Below are positions 29,000 through 38,124 of a DNA stretch of 64,000 nt, one piece after another; positions within the stretch are counted from its first letter, which is position 1; the number at the start of each line of letters is the position of its first letter. A model generated the notes under the pieces. That model was given only the letters and a program-made list of their open reading frames with translations. It did not search any database and had not been told where the DNA came from. The position numbers and the translations under genes were made by a program. Source of the DNA: JAATGA01 sp047605605 (lineage in GTDB: Bacteria; Pseudomonadota; Alphaproteobacteria; Rhodobacterales; Rhodobacteraceae); assembly GCA_047605605.1 (NCBI GenBank), contig JASGFG010000008.1, positions 1 to 64,000 on the forward strand. The letters are read 5' to 3'.

Positions 29000-29881
29000 T
29001 CACCAGTTTAGGATCGGCTGCATCGCGGCCGCGAACTCTTGCTTTTCCGCATCGGTCAGCGGGCCGAACGGCATCCGGCAATCGCCCACGGGGTTGCCCT
29101 GCAATTCGCAGCCGTATTTCAGCTTTTGCACGAATTTCCCGGATTCCAGCACGTTCATCGCGGGCCAGAGCGCGATCATGATCTCTTTTGCGCGCGCATG
29201 GTCGCCCTTGCGGAAGGCGGCATCCATCTCGCAGACCGGCTTTGCCATGCAGTTCGCCGGCCCGCAGATCCACGACTCCGCCCCCCAGTTCATGAAGTCC
29301 CAGGCGATGTCGTCCGAACCGGAGACCAGTTGAATGCGCCCAGCATACCGGGTGGAAATTCCGATCGCCCGCTGCATCACGCCCGAGCTTTCCTTGATGC
29401 CGATCACCCGCGGATTGTCGGCCAGTGCATCCAGCGCCTCATACCCGATCTCGACCCCGTCCTTGCCGGGATAGGAATAGAGGACGACGTTCATGTCGGT
29501 CGCCTCGATCACGGCGGTAAAATGGCGGATGATTTCGGCCTGGGTCGGCTTGGTGTAGAAAGGCACGGCCAGCAGCACCGCATCATAGCCGATGTCTTTT
29601 GCGCGCAGCGTATTGGCGATGACGCCGGCGGTCGAAGGCGCATTGGTGCCGGCAATCAGCGTTTCGCCCGGCCGGGCGAATTCCTTGACAAAGCGCAGGA
29701 CCTGATCGCGCTCCTCGTCCGTCATCAGGTTGTATTCCCCCGACGAGCCGCAGGGCACCCAGCCGCTGACCCCGGCCGCACGCAGGTTGGCCAGATGCGC
29801 GTCGAAAGCGGGAAAGTCGATCCGCCCCCCGGCATCGAAGGGAGTAACCAGCGCAGGCATGACGCCAGAGAGTTTCAGCAT
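29000..29881 (-). CDS. DapA/NanA family (dihydrodipicolinate synthase-like) lyase or aldolase
   Basis: A 293-residue class I aldolase-fold protein. The Schiff-base lysine is K163 in VIGIKESSG and the partner tyrosine is Y135 in VVLYSYPG. PCGSSGEYNLMTDEER (about 43-58) is the substrate-carboxylate loop; the housekeeping DapA has GTTGE here, and this GSSGE form is typical of catabolic relatives. ATG at 29881 has GGAAAGGA upstream. It is probably not biosynthetic DapA, given its solitary place beside peptide catabolism genes and a promoter region full of repeats. The substrate is unknown: a 2-keto acid aldolase or dehydratase. Confidence 0.85.
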   Translation of the reverse strand: MLKLSGVMPALVTPFDAGGRIDFPAFDAHLANLRAAGVSGWVPCGSSGEYNLMTDEERDQVLRFVKEFARPGETLIAGTNAPSTAGVIANTLRAKDIGYDAVLLAVPFYTKPTQAEIIRHFTAVIEATDMNVVLYSYPGKDGVEIGYEALDALADNPRVIGIKESSGVMQRAIGISTRYAGRIQLVSGSDDIAWDFMNWGAESWICGPANCMAKPVCEMDAAFRKGDHARAKEIMIALWPAMNVLESGKFVQKLKYGCELQGNPVGDCRMPFGPLTDAEKQEFAAAMQPILNW

Positions 29882-30045
29882 GGGTCCGGTCCTTTCCGTC
29901 AGGCCGTCAGGATTACAACTTGCCCGCCCTACGCCCGCCTCTTCCGGCGGTCGCAGGTACAGGGGGGACACGCGCGGCGATCCTTCGGGTCAGGCGCCGG
30001 CGGGTGGGTGCATCGGTGCTGGTCGAGTGTCGATGCCCCAAATCA

Positions 30046-30094
30046 TGACGACACAGTGACGACACGTCAAATGAAAAATTATCAGTGTCGACAC
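30046..30094. promoter_or_regulatory. Repeat cluster: TGACGACAC twice plus palindrome GTGTCGACAC
   Basis: TGACGACAC occurs at 30046-30054 and 30057-30065 with an 11-base period, about one helix turn. The perfect 10-base palindrome GTGTCGACAC follows at 30085-30094. A related GTGTCGA is at about 30027-30033. The cluster lies 165-213 bases upstream of the DapA-family start at 29881, in the 290-base gap 29882-30171, which holds no gene. It resembles a multi-site operator. Confidence 0.5.
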
Positions 30095-30171
30095 GATACA
30101 GGCACAAAATCGCTCTGGATGGGCAAGGGGAAGGTCTTTCGCCCGGTCCCGCCTGCCGGGCCCGAACGGCG

Positions 30172-31359
30172 TCACCCCTGGCCGAGCGCAGGGGGCGGCA
30201 GCCTGCGGCCGATCCGCAATTCGGCCAGCCCTACCACGGTCATCACCGCCGTGCTGGCCCAGGTCATGGTCAACAGATCGACCTTTCCGGCCAGAAGCAC
30301 CAACAGCGCCAGCGCGACCACCCCCACCAGATGCGAGACCGGCACCGCGCCATAGACCACGCGCTTGTAGACCACGCTTCCCAGTAGATAGACCGCCGGC
30401 CCAAGGGTCAGCGCCAGCGCCTGCGCCAGACCGGCATGTTCATGCGGCTCGGCCAGCGCGAGATCATTGCCCACTGCGGTCCCGATGATCCCGGCCAACA
30501 GGATCACATGGGCATAATGGAACTGCGCCCCCATCCGCCCCGGATCACGCGACGCGGTGATCGCCGTCGTCGCATCCTTGCTGGAGGCGCCGAAGTAGAG
30601 CCACCACATCGCCAGCGTGCCAAGGAAAGTCGCCAGCAGCGCGGAAACCTCGGCCGCATTCCAGACCTCGGCATCGGCCAGCGTGGCACCGCTGACCAGC
30701 AGCGTCTCGCCCAGGGCCACGATCACGAACAGCTGGCAGCGTTCGGCCAGATGCCCACCCTCGATCGTCCAGTCCGAGGTGCGCGACCGCCCCATCCCCG
30801 GCAGGGCAAAGCCGGTCATCGGCGCGACATATTCCACCAGCACCGCCACCAGCCACAGGGCGACGCGCGTTTCATGATGCGCAAAGGCCCCGCCGATCCA
30901 GAACAGGGCCGCAAAGGACAGCCAGCCTAGCATTCGGCGATAATTTGGCGCCAGCGGATGGTCCGCCCCCAGCTGCGCGACAATATATGCCGTGCGGCCC
31001 ACCTGTATCGCCACATAGGCCAGCGCAAAGATCAGCCCGCGTTCGCCGAAGGCCTGCGGCAGCGCGGCGGCCATGAACAGCGCAACCAGCATCATCACGA
31101 ACATCATGCCGCGGATGCGTGGACGCGCAGGGTCAAACCAGTTGGTCGTCCAACAGGTATATTGCCAGCCCAGCCAGACCGCGAACCAAAGGATCAGGCT
31201 TTCGATCAGCCCCTGCAGCGTCAGGTGATGCAGCAGGCCGTGGCTGATCTGGGTTACGGCAAAGACATAGACCAGATCGAAGAACAGCTCCTCGTTCGTG
31301 ACATGGGCAGGATGGCCGTCGCGCTTGCGCAACAGGGGATGCTCGGCGGTGGCGTTCAT
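30172..31359 (-). CDS. ltrA: Low temperature requirement protein A (LtrA) family membrane protein
   Basis: A 395-residue polytopic membrane protein of the LtrA family. The N-terminus HVTNEELFFDLVYVFAVTQISHGL is the characteristic LtrA motif, and HLAERCQLFVIVALGETLLVSG lies in the middle. About ten to twelve hydrophobic segments are visible. The family was named from a Listeria cold-growth mutant; its biochemical role is unknown. ATG at 31359 has an AGGGAG site. It has no obvious functional link to its neighbours and appears monocistronic. Confidence 0.9.
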   Translation of the reverse strand: MNATAEHPLLRKRDGHPAHVTNEELFFDLVYVFAVTQISHGLLHHLTLQGLIESLILWFAVWLGWQYTCWTTNWFDPARPRIRGMMFVMMLVALFMAAALPQAFGERGLIFALAYVAIQVGRTAYIVAQLGADHPLAPNYRRMLGWLSFAALFWIGGAFAHHETRVALWLVAVLVEYVAPMTGFALPGMGRSRTSDWTIEGGHLAERCQLFVIVALGETLLVSGATLADAEVWNAAEVSALLATFLGTLAMWWLYFGASSKDATTAITASRDPGRMGAQFHYAHVILLAGIIGTAVGNDLALAEPHEHAGLAQALALTLGPAVYLLGSVVYKRVVYGAVPVSHLVGVVALALLVLLAGKVDLLTMTWASTAVMTVVGLAELRIGRRLPPPALGQG

Positions 31360-31452
31360 CGGTCACTCCCTCGACACGGCGGAAAACACGGGCCAAAAGC
31401 AGCCTGCATCCGACAGATCAATCCGCCCCGTGTTCGGAAAGTAAAGACGCAA

Positions 31453-32694
31453 TCACCGGGCGCGCTGGTCCGCACCATGCCGCAGGGTTCCCCAGGTGGC
31501 GGCCATCGAGATCCCCGTGGCCAGCGCGAACAACCCGCCATAGCCCAGCCCGTCGGCGATGAAACCCGACAGCAGCCCGCCGACCTGATAAACTACCATC
31601 TGCGCGCAGGCGAGCAGGGTGAAATCCGTGCCCGGCTGATCGGACGAACAGACCTGCATGAACAGCGAATAAAGCGCCACGATCTCCATATAACGGATCA
31701 GGGTTTGCAGCACCGCCGCCGCCCCCACCGGGTAAAGCCCGCCCAGAAGGCCAAAGGCGTGCAGGGCAAAGATCGCAAAGCACAGGCTTCGCAGACTGCC
31801 CAGCATTACCAGCGTGGCATGTGCGCCCCGCCGTTTCACCGAAAGGGCGGCAAGGGCCGATCCCCCCAGACCCACCGTCGCCGCCGCCGCGCCGGACAGA
31901 TAGCCGATCCAGTCCAGCGGCATTCCGGCATCGACCAGATAAGGTCCCTCCATCGCCTTCACCAACCCTTCGGAGGCGCGGTAGAACAGCGCCAGGGCCA
32001 GCACCTGCATCGCCTCGGGTCGCGCGAAAAATGCGCGCAGACGCGGGCGGGGGCGGGCGACGGGCGGCACCCGATCCTCGCGCATCAGGGGCAGCACCAG
32101 CAGCGGCAGCAGGGTGATACAGCCCATCACCCCCATCGTCGCGCGCCAGCCGATGTGATGATAGAGGACCAGTCCCAAAGTCCCCCCGACAAGGACCGAG
32201 GCCGCGACCGCGCCCCCCTGGATCGCATTGCCCGTCGCCCGCTCACCCGGCGCCAGGGTCAGCACCGCATAGCCGTCGGTCGCGATGTCCTGGGTCGAGG
32301 TCAGGATCGCCAGCGCCATCCCGATGCAGAACAGCGCCGGAATGTCGGTGGGCGAAATCGCGGCCAGCGCAAAGATGCAGGCCGCCGTGCCGATCTGCGT
32401 CGGCAGGATCCACGCCCGGCGCGGGCCGATCGGCAGCGGGCGGAACCGTTCCACCAGCGGCGCCCACAGGAATTTCAGCGCCAGCGGCAGCATGATCAGC
32501 GACAGTACCCCGATCGCCGACCGCGTGACCCCGCTTTCCCGCAGGATCGGCGGGATCGCCGCCACCATCACATAGGACGGCACCCCTTGCGCCAGATACA
32601 GCACCGCCAGCACCGCATAGCGGCGCAGCCGGTCATCCGAACAGATCGTCGTGGAGGCGGAGGAAGGCCCCGGTTGCGGCGCTGATGTCATCAT
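31453..32694 (-). CDS. MFS transporter, RhtX/FptX-AmpG-like (probable siderophore importer)
   Basis: About 413 residues with twelve hydrophobic segments. The early motif AVLYLAQGVPSYVMVAAIPPILR and LPLALKFLWAPLVERF are typical of the AmpG-like branch, which also includes the single-protein siderophore importers RhtX and FptX. The operon context with a TonB-dependent receptor and an AraC regulator favours the siderophore role over AmpG muropeptide import. The start is unsure: ATG at 32694 or 32691 overlaps the upstream gene by about 60 bases, and a start nearer 32636 with a non-ATG codon is possible. Confidence 0.8.
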   Translation of the reverse strand: MMTSAPQPGPSSASTTICSDDRLRRYAVLAVLYLAQGVPSYVMVAAIPPILRESGVTRSAIGVLSLIMLPLALKFLWAPLVERFRPLPIGPRRAWILPTQIGTAACIFALAAISPTDIPALFCIGMALAILTSTQDIATDGYAVLTLAPGERATGNAIQGGAVAASVLVGGTLGLVLYHHIGWRATMGVMGCITLLPLLVLPLMREDRVPPVARPRPRLRAFFARPEAMQVLALALFYRASEGLVKAMEGPYLVDAGMPLDWIGYLSGAAAATVGLGGSALAALSVKRRGAHATLVMLGSLRSLCFAIFALHAFGLLGGLYPVGAAAVLQTLIRYMEIVALYSLFMQVCSSDQPGTDFTLLACAQMVVYQVGGLLSGFIADGLGYGGLFALATGISMAATWGTLRHGADQRAR

Positions 32695-33019
32695 GGACCT
32701 CGACGGGTATCGACCAGAAGGTGGAAAAGGCGCTGCGCTGGCGTTCGCTGGGCCGGTCCGAGAGCAGGACCAGCCCGCGGATGCGGGCCGAAACCTCGGC
32801 GCGGGTGGCCTTGGCGATGCGGTTCTGCGCGACCTCTTGTTCATGATCAAGGCGAAAGCCGCGCAGGTCGGAAAACAGCGCGAACGGCCCCGGCTCGCGG
32901 GCAAGCCTGTCGAAAAGCGCCAGATAGGCGGCGCCGTCGTCGGCATCCTGGGGTGGCTGGAAGCGCAGGGCCAGTGCGGTAGGCACCGGCCGCGCCTCGT
33001 GGCGGCCGAAAAGGATCAT
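32633..33019 (-). CDS. Unknown 128-residue protein in siderophore operon
   Basis: Starts four bases after the TonB receptor stop and overlaps the MFS gene start, so it is an integral operon member. It has no signal peptide and no transmembrane segment. The alternating pattern with DDGAAYLALFDRLAREPGPFALFSDLRGF and a final FLRLHDD vaguely resembles small STAS/SpoIIAA-like alpha/beta domains, but I do not recognise the family with confidence. The position suggests an intracellular role in handling the imported chelate or in regulation. Confidence 0.75.
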   Translation of the reverse strand: MILFGRHEARPVPTALALRFQPPQDADDGAAYLALFDRLAREPGPFALFSDLRGFRLDHEQEVAQNRIAKATRAEVSARIRGLVLLSDRPSERQRSAFSTFWSIPVEVHDDISAATGAFLRLHDDLFG

Positions 33020-33023
33020 CGCG

Positions 33024-35261
33024 TCAGAAGCTCACCCGATAACCAACCGTGACCGTCCGCCCCCAGCCCGCGGTTTCGGCATTGCGCGTCGCGGTGGCGG
33101 TAGGGTTCATATAGTCGGCGTCGAACAGGTTCTCGACCGCGACGCTCAGCACGCCCTGCCCCAGGGCGCGCGAGGCCGAGACGTTGACCAGCGTCACGCT
33201 GTCCAGCTCCACCTGCCCCACGGCGCGGTCGCGGCCCGCCAGATGCACCACCTCGCCCCGCGCGCGCCAGCCGCCGGCGAATTCATGGGTGACCCCCGCC
33301 ATGACCTTCAGCGGCGAGCCGATGCGGTTGTTGCCCAGCCAGGCATCCACCCTGCCGTCGCCATTGGTGTCATAGCGCCCCTCGCGCCAGCCGATCTGCC
33401 CGTCGATGACGGTGGCGGCCGACAGGCTGTAGGCGCCCTGCGCGTCGATCCCCCAGATCTCTTCTCGCTGCTGGCTGACGCGGTTGGTGACCGGATCGAA
33501 GCTGACCCCTTCGTCCGAGGTGGAGTAATAGGCCGAAATCTGCCCGTTCCAGCTGCCGTTGTCATGGCGCAGGCCGATTTCCCAAGTGTTCACCACCTGC
33601 GGCCTGGGCGCGATGTCGGCATAGGACAGCGCATAGGTGCCCGGCGTGGTGCAGCCATAGGCCGCCCCGATCATCGGATTGTCATTGCCATAGGCGGTGC
33701 AGATCTCTGCGCGCGAGTTCATGCCGGCGCGGCGGGTGAAGCTGCCGATGTCGGTCAGGGAATAGCCCTGCGACCAGCCGCCGAACACCTGCGTCGCCTC
33801 GGCCAGATCATAGGTGAAGCCAAGGTTGCCCGTCACCTGATCGAAACTGAAATCGCCCCCCGTCACCGCCACCGGCGCCAGATCCAGCCCGATGCGATAG
33901 GCGGTGAAATAGTAATAGGCGCGGGGCCGGGTGAAATTGCCCACCTCCAGATCGAAGCGGTCATAGCGCAGCCCGCCCGAGAGCGTCAGCCGGTCATCCA
34001 CCGGCAGCGTCAGTTGCGCATAAAGCGCCTGCGAGCGGTTCTTCAGCGGGGTCGAAATCGCCCGGCCATCGCGCGCCGTCTGTTCGGTGTCGTCATTGCC
34101 GACTTCGAACCCCCAGCTCAGCCCCGCTTCGCGGCCAAACAGGGTGATGGGGCTGTCGATGGTCACGTTCAGCGTATCGCGCACGCTGTCGACCTGCGAC
34201 TGGTTGTAATCGGCGGTCGGGTTCAGCGGATCGCCGCTGTAATAGACCAGCGTGTTGACGAACGGATCGAACACCGAAAAGGCGAACCGCTTCATCTGGT
34301 CGTTGCGCGACAGCGTGACCGCCAGCTTGCCAAGCGCAAAGGCGTCATCCGTATAGCGCAGGGCCAGATAATGCGAATCCTCGGTGATCGGGTCGCCGGA
34401 ATAGGGCGCGTCCGGATCGGGCGCGACGGGCGAGGCGCTGTAGTCGCTGAAATAGCGGGGCTTCTGGTCCAGCTTGATCTTCTCGACGCTGAACTCCAGC
34501 CGCCTGGCATCGTCGATGTCATACCCCAGTCGCAGCGTGCCGGTGGTCGAGGTGATGAAGTCGCCACCCCCCTGCCCCAGCATCGGGTCCGAGGGCAAAA
34601 GCCGCCCCTTGCCGTCGAAGGTCTCGCGGCTGCGGTCATGGGTCAGGGTGAAATCATAGTCGAAGGCGCCCAGTTTCTGCGTCACGCCCACCGAAAGGCC
34701 GGGGGCGATGCTGCTGCCCACGTCGGCGGTAAAGGCGCGGGCGCGCATGTCCACCGTCACGCGCGCCTTGCCATTGGCCAAAGCCCCGCTTTTGGTGATG
34801 AAGTTCACCACCCCGCCGGTGCCCCCCGCGCCGTAAAGCGACGAGGCGCCGCCGATCACCTCGACCCGCTCGATGGCGTTCAGGTCGATCAGCGACAGGC
34901 TGCGCGAGACATCGCGCAGCGGCGTGTTGCGCGGCACGCCATCCACCAGCACCAGCAGCCCCCTGCCCCGGAACGTCTCGGACGCGCCCGAAAGCGTCTG
35001 GTTGCCAAAGCTGAACCCCGGCACCAGCCGCGTCAGCAGCGCCGTCGCGCTGTTACCGCGTTCCAGCTGGTCGGCGATGGCGGCATCGTCGATCACCTGC
35101 ACGGCGCCCGGAATGGCCGAGACCGGCCGTTCCCCCCGGTTTGCGGTCAGCACAATCTCATCCAGCATAATCGTGTCGTCCGCCGGCTGTGCCCAGGCGG
35201 GCAGCGCAAGGGCACAGGTGGAAAGCAGAAGGCCGGCAAGGCAGTTGCGGGGGGCGCGCAT
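33024..35261 (-). CDS. TonB-dependent outer-membrane receptor (siderophore type)
   Basis: A 745-residue receptor. The signal peptide ends LPAWA|QP at about residue 25. A TonB-box-like DEIVLTAN precedes the plug domain (GAVQVIDDAAI to GGVVNFITKSG, about 50-160), which contains the typical VDGVPRN and IERVEVIGGASSLYGAGGTGG. The 22-strand barrel follows and ends with the canonical C-terminal Phe (TVGYRVSF). ATG at 35261 is chosen; an ATG 11 codons upstream lacks a ribosome site. It starts an operon with the 128-residue protein and the MFS importer and is divergent from an AraC regulator, the arrangement of rhizobactin/pyochelin uptake loci. The chelate is not predictable. Confidence 0.92.
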   Translation of the reverse strand: MRAPRNCLAGLLLSTCALALPAWAQPADDTIMLDEIVLTANRGERPVSAIPGAVQVIDDAAIADQLERGNSATALLTRLVPGFSFGNQTLSGASETFRGRGLLVLVDGVPRNTPLRDVSRSLSLIDLNAIERVEVIGGASSLYGAGGTGGVVNFITKSGALANGKARVTVDMRARAFTADVGSSIAPGLSVGVTQKLGAFDYDFTLTHDRSRETFDGKGRLLPSDPMLGQGGGDFITSTTGTLRLGYDIDDARRLEFSVEKIKLDQKPRYFSDYSASPVAPDPDAPYSGDPITEDSHYLALRYTDDAFALGKLAVTLSRNDQMKRFAFSVFDPFVNTLVYYSGDPLNPTADYNQSQVDSVRDTLNVTIDSPITLFGREAGLSWGFEVGNDDTEQTARDGRAISTPLKNRSQALYAQLTLPVDDRLTLSGGLRYDRFDLEVGNFTRPRAYYYFTAYRIGLDLAPVAVTGGDFSFDQVTGNLGFTYDLAEATQVFGGWSQGYSLTDIGSFTRRAGMNSRAEICTAYGNDNPMIGAAYGCTTPGTYALSYADIAPRPQVVNTWEIGLRHDNGSWNGQISAYYSTSDEGVSFDPVTNRVSQQREEIWGIDAQGAYSLSAATVIDGQIGWREGRYDTNGDGRVDAWLGNNRIGSPLKVMAGVTHEFAGGWRARGEVVHLAGRDRAVGQVELDSVTLVNVSASRALGQGVLSVAVENLFDADYMNPTATATRNAETAGWGRTVTVGYRVSF

Positions 35262-35292
35262 GGGGGTTTTTCCGTGTTCCGGTGGGATTTTC

Positions 35293-35308
35293 ATTTTGCT
35301 GATAAAAT
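35293..35308. promoter_or_regulatory. AT-rich inverted repeat in receptor/AraC divergent promoter
   Basis: ATTTT (35293-35297) and AAAAT (35304-35308) flank GCTGAT. It is the only AT-rich patch in the 121-base gap between the receptor start (35261) and the AraC start (35383), so it probably contains promoter or operator elements. It does not match a Fur or Irr consensus well enough to name. Confidence 0.4.
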
Positions 35309-35382
35309 TAGTAAGGATAAGGTTCCCACGCCCGTCCCGAATTCTGGACCAAGGCCCCCGCGATCTGGAGTTTTGCGACAGG

Positions 35383-36309
35383 ATGCCGGAACAACCCGCC
35401 CCCTGGGCCGACGACAGGCTGACGCAGGCCGGTTTCGCCCGTGCCCGGTTCAAGGATGCGCGAAAGCGGATGGCCGCGCTTTGGGGCCATGTGCTGGAGG
35501 TGTCGGAAACCGGCCACCACCCCGCCGCGGCCGAGGGGCAATTGCTGGCGCTGGAGATCGGCGACCTGCTGCTGTCGACGCTGGATCTTGGCACCGGCGC
35601 GATCGGCTGGCGTTTTGCCGCCCGGGGCGGGGGGACGCCGCTGTTGATGGTGCGGGCGATCCGGGGGGCGGAACTGGTCCTCGACGCCGCGGGTCTGGCG
35701 CCCCACGCCCTGCCCGCCGGCCAGATCGCGCTGATCCCGCTGACCGGAACCGCCACGCTGACCCTGCCCGAGGGCGGGCGCTGCGACATCGGCATTCTGT
35801 CCGCGGCGCCCGACCCCTTTCCCCGCTTTGCGCTGCTGGAGGGGAACCTTGCTTCGGGCCAGCATCTGGCCTTTGTCGCGGGCTATATGCTGCGCTGCGC
35901 GCCGCATCCGCCCGGGCGCGCGCGCGAACTCCGTCAGGCTTTCGGGCTGGCGCTTGCCCATGTCGCCGCCGATCTGGCCAGCCACCACCGCCAGACGGGC
36001 GAGACCGCCTTTGAACGGTTCAAGTTTCTGGTCGCCGCCAATCTGGGTCGCGCCGATCTGGCGCTGTCGGACATTGCGACGGCGATGGGAACCAGCCCCC
36101 GGCAGTTGCAGCGTATGCTCCGCGCCGAAGGCACCACCTTTCGCGGCCATCTGCAAGGCAGCCGCCTGATGCTGGCGCGTCAGATGATTCAGACCAGCCA
36201 GATCCGCCCGCGCGTTGCCGACCTCGCCTATCGCTGCGGGTTCAGCGACCCGAACTATTTCTCGCGCGCCTATACCCAGTTCTGGAAAACGCCGCCCAGC
36301 CAGGGATAG
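35383..36309 (+). CDS. AraC family transcriptional regulator (siderophore-responsive type)
   Basis: A 308-residue protein with an N-terminal sensor domain lacking a recognised motif. The C-terminal AraC domain covers about 205-305 and has two helix-turn-helices: ALSDIATAMGTSPRQLQRMLRAEG and RVADLAYRCGFSDPNYFSRAYTQFW. It is divergent from the TonB receptor gene. PchR- and RhrA-type AraC proteins sense the imported ferric chelate and activate the adjacent receptor gene; the same role is inferred here. ATG at 35383 follows GGAG at a slightly long distance. Confidence 0.88.
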   Translation: MPEQPAPWADDRLTQAGFARARFKDARKRMAALWGHVLEVSETGHHPAAAEGQLLALEIGDLLLSTLDLGTGAIGWRFAARGGGTPLLMVRAIRGAELVLDAAGLAPHALPAGQIALIPLTGTATLTLPEGGRCDIGILSAAPDPFPRFALLEGNLASGQHLAFVAGYMLRCAPHPPGRARELRQAFGLALAHVAADLASHHRQTGETAFERFKFLVAANLGRADLALSDIATAMGTSPRQLQRMLRAEGTTFRGHLQGSRLMLARQMIQTSQIRPRVADLAYRCGFSDPNYFSRAYTQFWKTPPSQG

Positions 36310-36334
36310 CGATCACGCGGATAGGTGCGGCCCC

Positions 36335-37726
36335 TCACCCGGCCCGGCTGTTCGTGCCGATGGAATGGATGTCATTCGCCATCCGGGCGGCCTGCACCCG
36401 GATGTCGGGGATGGCGGTGATTTCCCAGAAATTCGCCCGCGCAACCGGGCCGAGCGCGAAGATCCGCCCGGACAGATGGCCATCACGGGCGATCAGCTGT
36501 CCGGTATCGGCAACGTCAAGGCCGATGCGCAGCGGATCGACCCTAGCCGCACCCGTGGCCAGAAGCCCCGCGATGATGGGAGAGGCGTTGCGCTCGGGGT
36601 CGTTGCGGATTCCCCGGCAGTCGATGATGGCCCCGACCTCCAGTGTCGTTTCGGTCTGCGATCCGCGCGGCCGGATCGCGGCGCGGATGGTGCCCCCCGG
36701 TCCCGGCTCTGCCCGCAGGAAAGCCGCCTTCAGGATCTTCAGCTCGCCCGAGGCCATCGCCGCCTCCAGCCGTGCGGCAGAGGCGGGGGGAATGCGATGG
36801 CGATGCACCTCCCACCACGAGGCGCCATGGCGCAGGAAGCGGCTGCGCTGCGCGACGCTCATCCGCTGCCAGAAGGTGCTGACCCAGGGCCGTATCGCGT
36901 CCAGCGCATCGCGCCAGCTGCCGCCGTTCCGCTCTGCCTCGACCACGCGGCGGCGCAGCCAGTGCAGGATCTGGCTGACCTCGGCACCCAGAGGAAGCTG
37001 GTCGCGCGGAAGTGCCGGCGCATGGCCCGGACCGTGAACCCGCGGCAGCAGGCCCCGGCGCGATATGGCAATGATCTGCCCGCGATGCCCGGCACGTTCC
37101 AGCGACAGCACCCGATCGACCATGGACAATCCCGTGCCGACGATCAGCACCGTTGCATCCGGCGACGGCGGGGCGACATTCCCCCATGCCCCCGCAACCA
37201 GACCCGAGGGGTCCGCCTTTGGCAGCACATGGCCGGTGGCCAGCACCGCATAGGCCCCCTTCAGCAGCGTCCCGTCATGAAGCCTTGCCTTGACGCCGCC
37301 CTCGCGCTCGCTGATCTCGACGCAATCCGCCTTGAGGCAGATGAGCCTTCCCGAGGCTGTCCAGGGCGCCAGCAGGCAGGACAGATAGCTGCCATAGGTC
37401 GCGCGACCGACGAAACTGTCCTGGCTGTGGTCTTCGCCGCCCTCTCGCGCCTGCAACCACCGCAGGAAATGCCCCTCGTCGTCGGGAAAGGCGCTCATGT
37501 TGCGGACGCGCGTGTTCAGCAGGTGGTCGGGGTCGGTCGTCGAATAGGCGATGCCGCAGCCCAGCAGGTTCCGCCCCTCGATCACCGTGACGCGCAGGTC
37601 GCTGTCCTGTTTCAGAAGGTTCGCCGCGAACAGGACGCCGCTTGCCCCGCCGCCGACGACAAGAACATCGCGCCAGCCTTCTTCGCGGAGAAACGGCCTG
37701 CTGCGGGAGGGGAAGGTTTCGGTCAT
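36335..37726 (-). CDS. FAD/NAD(P)-binding oxidoreductase (NAD_binding_9 type)
   Basis: A 463-residue flavoprotein. The N-terminal dinucleotide fold VLVVGGGASGVLFAANLL is at about 22-39. GCGIAYSTTDPDHLLNTRVRNM is the landmark of this family, and a second nucleotide fold, VLIVGTGLSMVDRVLSLE, is near 200. ALGPVARANFWEITAIPDIR near the C-terminus closes the FAD site. Such proteins often sit beside SsuABC-like importers and flavin monooxygenases; the reaction is unassigned. ATG at 37726 is chosen, with 37771 as an alternative. It is divergent from the SsuC-like gene. Confidence 0.85.
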   Translation of the reverse strand: MTETFPSRSRPFLREEGWRDVLVVGGGASGVLFAANLLKQDSDLRVTVIEGRNLLGCGIAYSTTDPDHLLNTRVRNMSAFPDDEGHFLRWLQAREGGEDHSQDSFVGRATYGSYLSCLLAPWTASGRLICLKADCVEISEREGGVKARLHDGTLLKGAYAVLATGHVLPKADPSGLVAGAWGNVAPPSPDATVLIVGTGLSMVDRVLSLERAGHRGQIIAISRRGLLPRVHGPGHAPALPRDQLPLGAEVSQILHWLRRRVVEAERNGGSWRDALDAIRPWVSTFWQRMSVAQRSRFLRHGASWWEVHRHRIPPASAARLEAAMASGELKILKAAFLRAEPGPGGTIRAAIRPRGSQTETTLEVGAIIDCRGIRNDPERNASPIIAGLLATGAARVDPLRIGLDVADTGQLIARDGHLSGRIFALGPVARANFWEITAIPDIRVQAARMANDIHSIGTNSRAG

Positions 37727-38124
37727 GGTCGGGGCTGCCAGTCTGCTTTTTCTACCGGGGAAAGAACACATCTCCCGAAGAGGGCGGGTATGCGATACTT
37801 CATCCCATGCTATCAGGAAACCGGAAAAAATAATTCCAAAATTCAGGGGATGCGCGGGATATTCTTTCCATCCGCCATTCGTGGGCGAGAAGGATGCGGT
37901 GGTGGCTTGGCCCGCCCGTCCCGCAACGGGTTCGCCGGTGGGAACCGGCGGGGCGACAGATATTTACCTGCCGACGCCGCTGCCGAAGGCACAGCATTCC
38001 CCAAAGCGGTCGAGCTTTGGAATGGCCTGTGCGCCAAAAGGCGGAAATATTGACGACCAATAAAGTCGTGATCACTGCCACCCCGATCACTCGCGCCCCC
38101 GAGACCCAGCCAGGAGAAACTGCA
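37727..38124. promoter_or_regulatory. 398-base divergent intergenic region of organosulfur module
   Basis: I find no gene here on either strand. It separates the FAD oxidoreductase from the SsuC-like permease gene and contains an AT-rich patch near 37815-37845 and operator-like repeats at 38053-38075. It should hold promoters for both directions. Confidence 0.65.
38053..38075. promoter_or_regulatory. Inverted repeat ACGAC-N7-GTCGT overlapping palindrome GTGATCAC
   Basis: ACGAC (38053-38057) and GTCGT (38065-38069) are separated by CAATAAA. GTGATCAC (38068-38075) is a perfect 8-base palindrome overlapping the right arm. The site lies 50-72 bases upstream of the SsuC-like start codon, as expected for a sulfur-responsive LysR-type activator such as CysB/Cbl, though no such gene is adjacent. 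Confidence 0.45.

Noticed and set aside
33243..36014. 923-codon plus-strand open frame opposite the TonB receptor
   Set aside because: It runs through the receptor, promoter gap and AraC gene in the wrong frame and has no recognisable domain.
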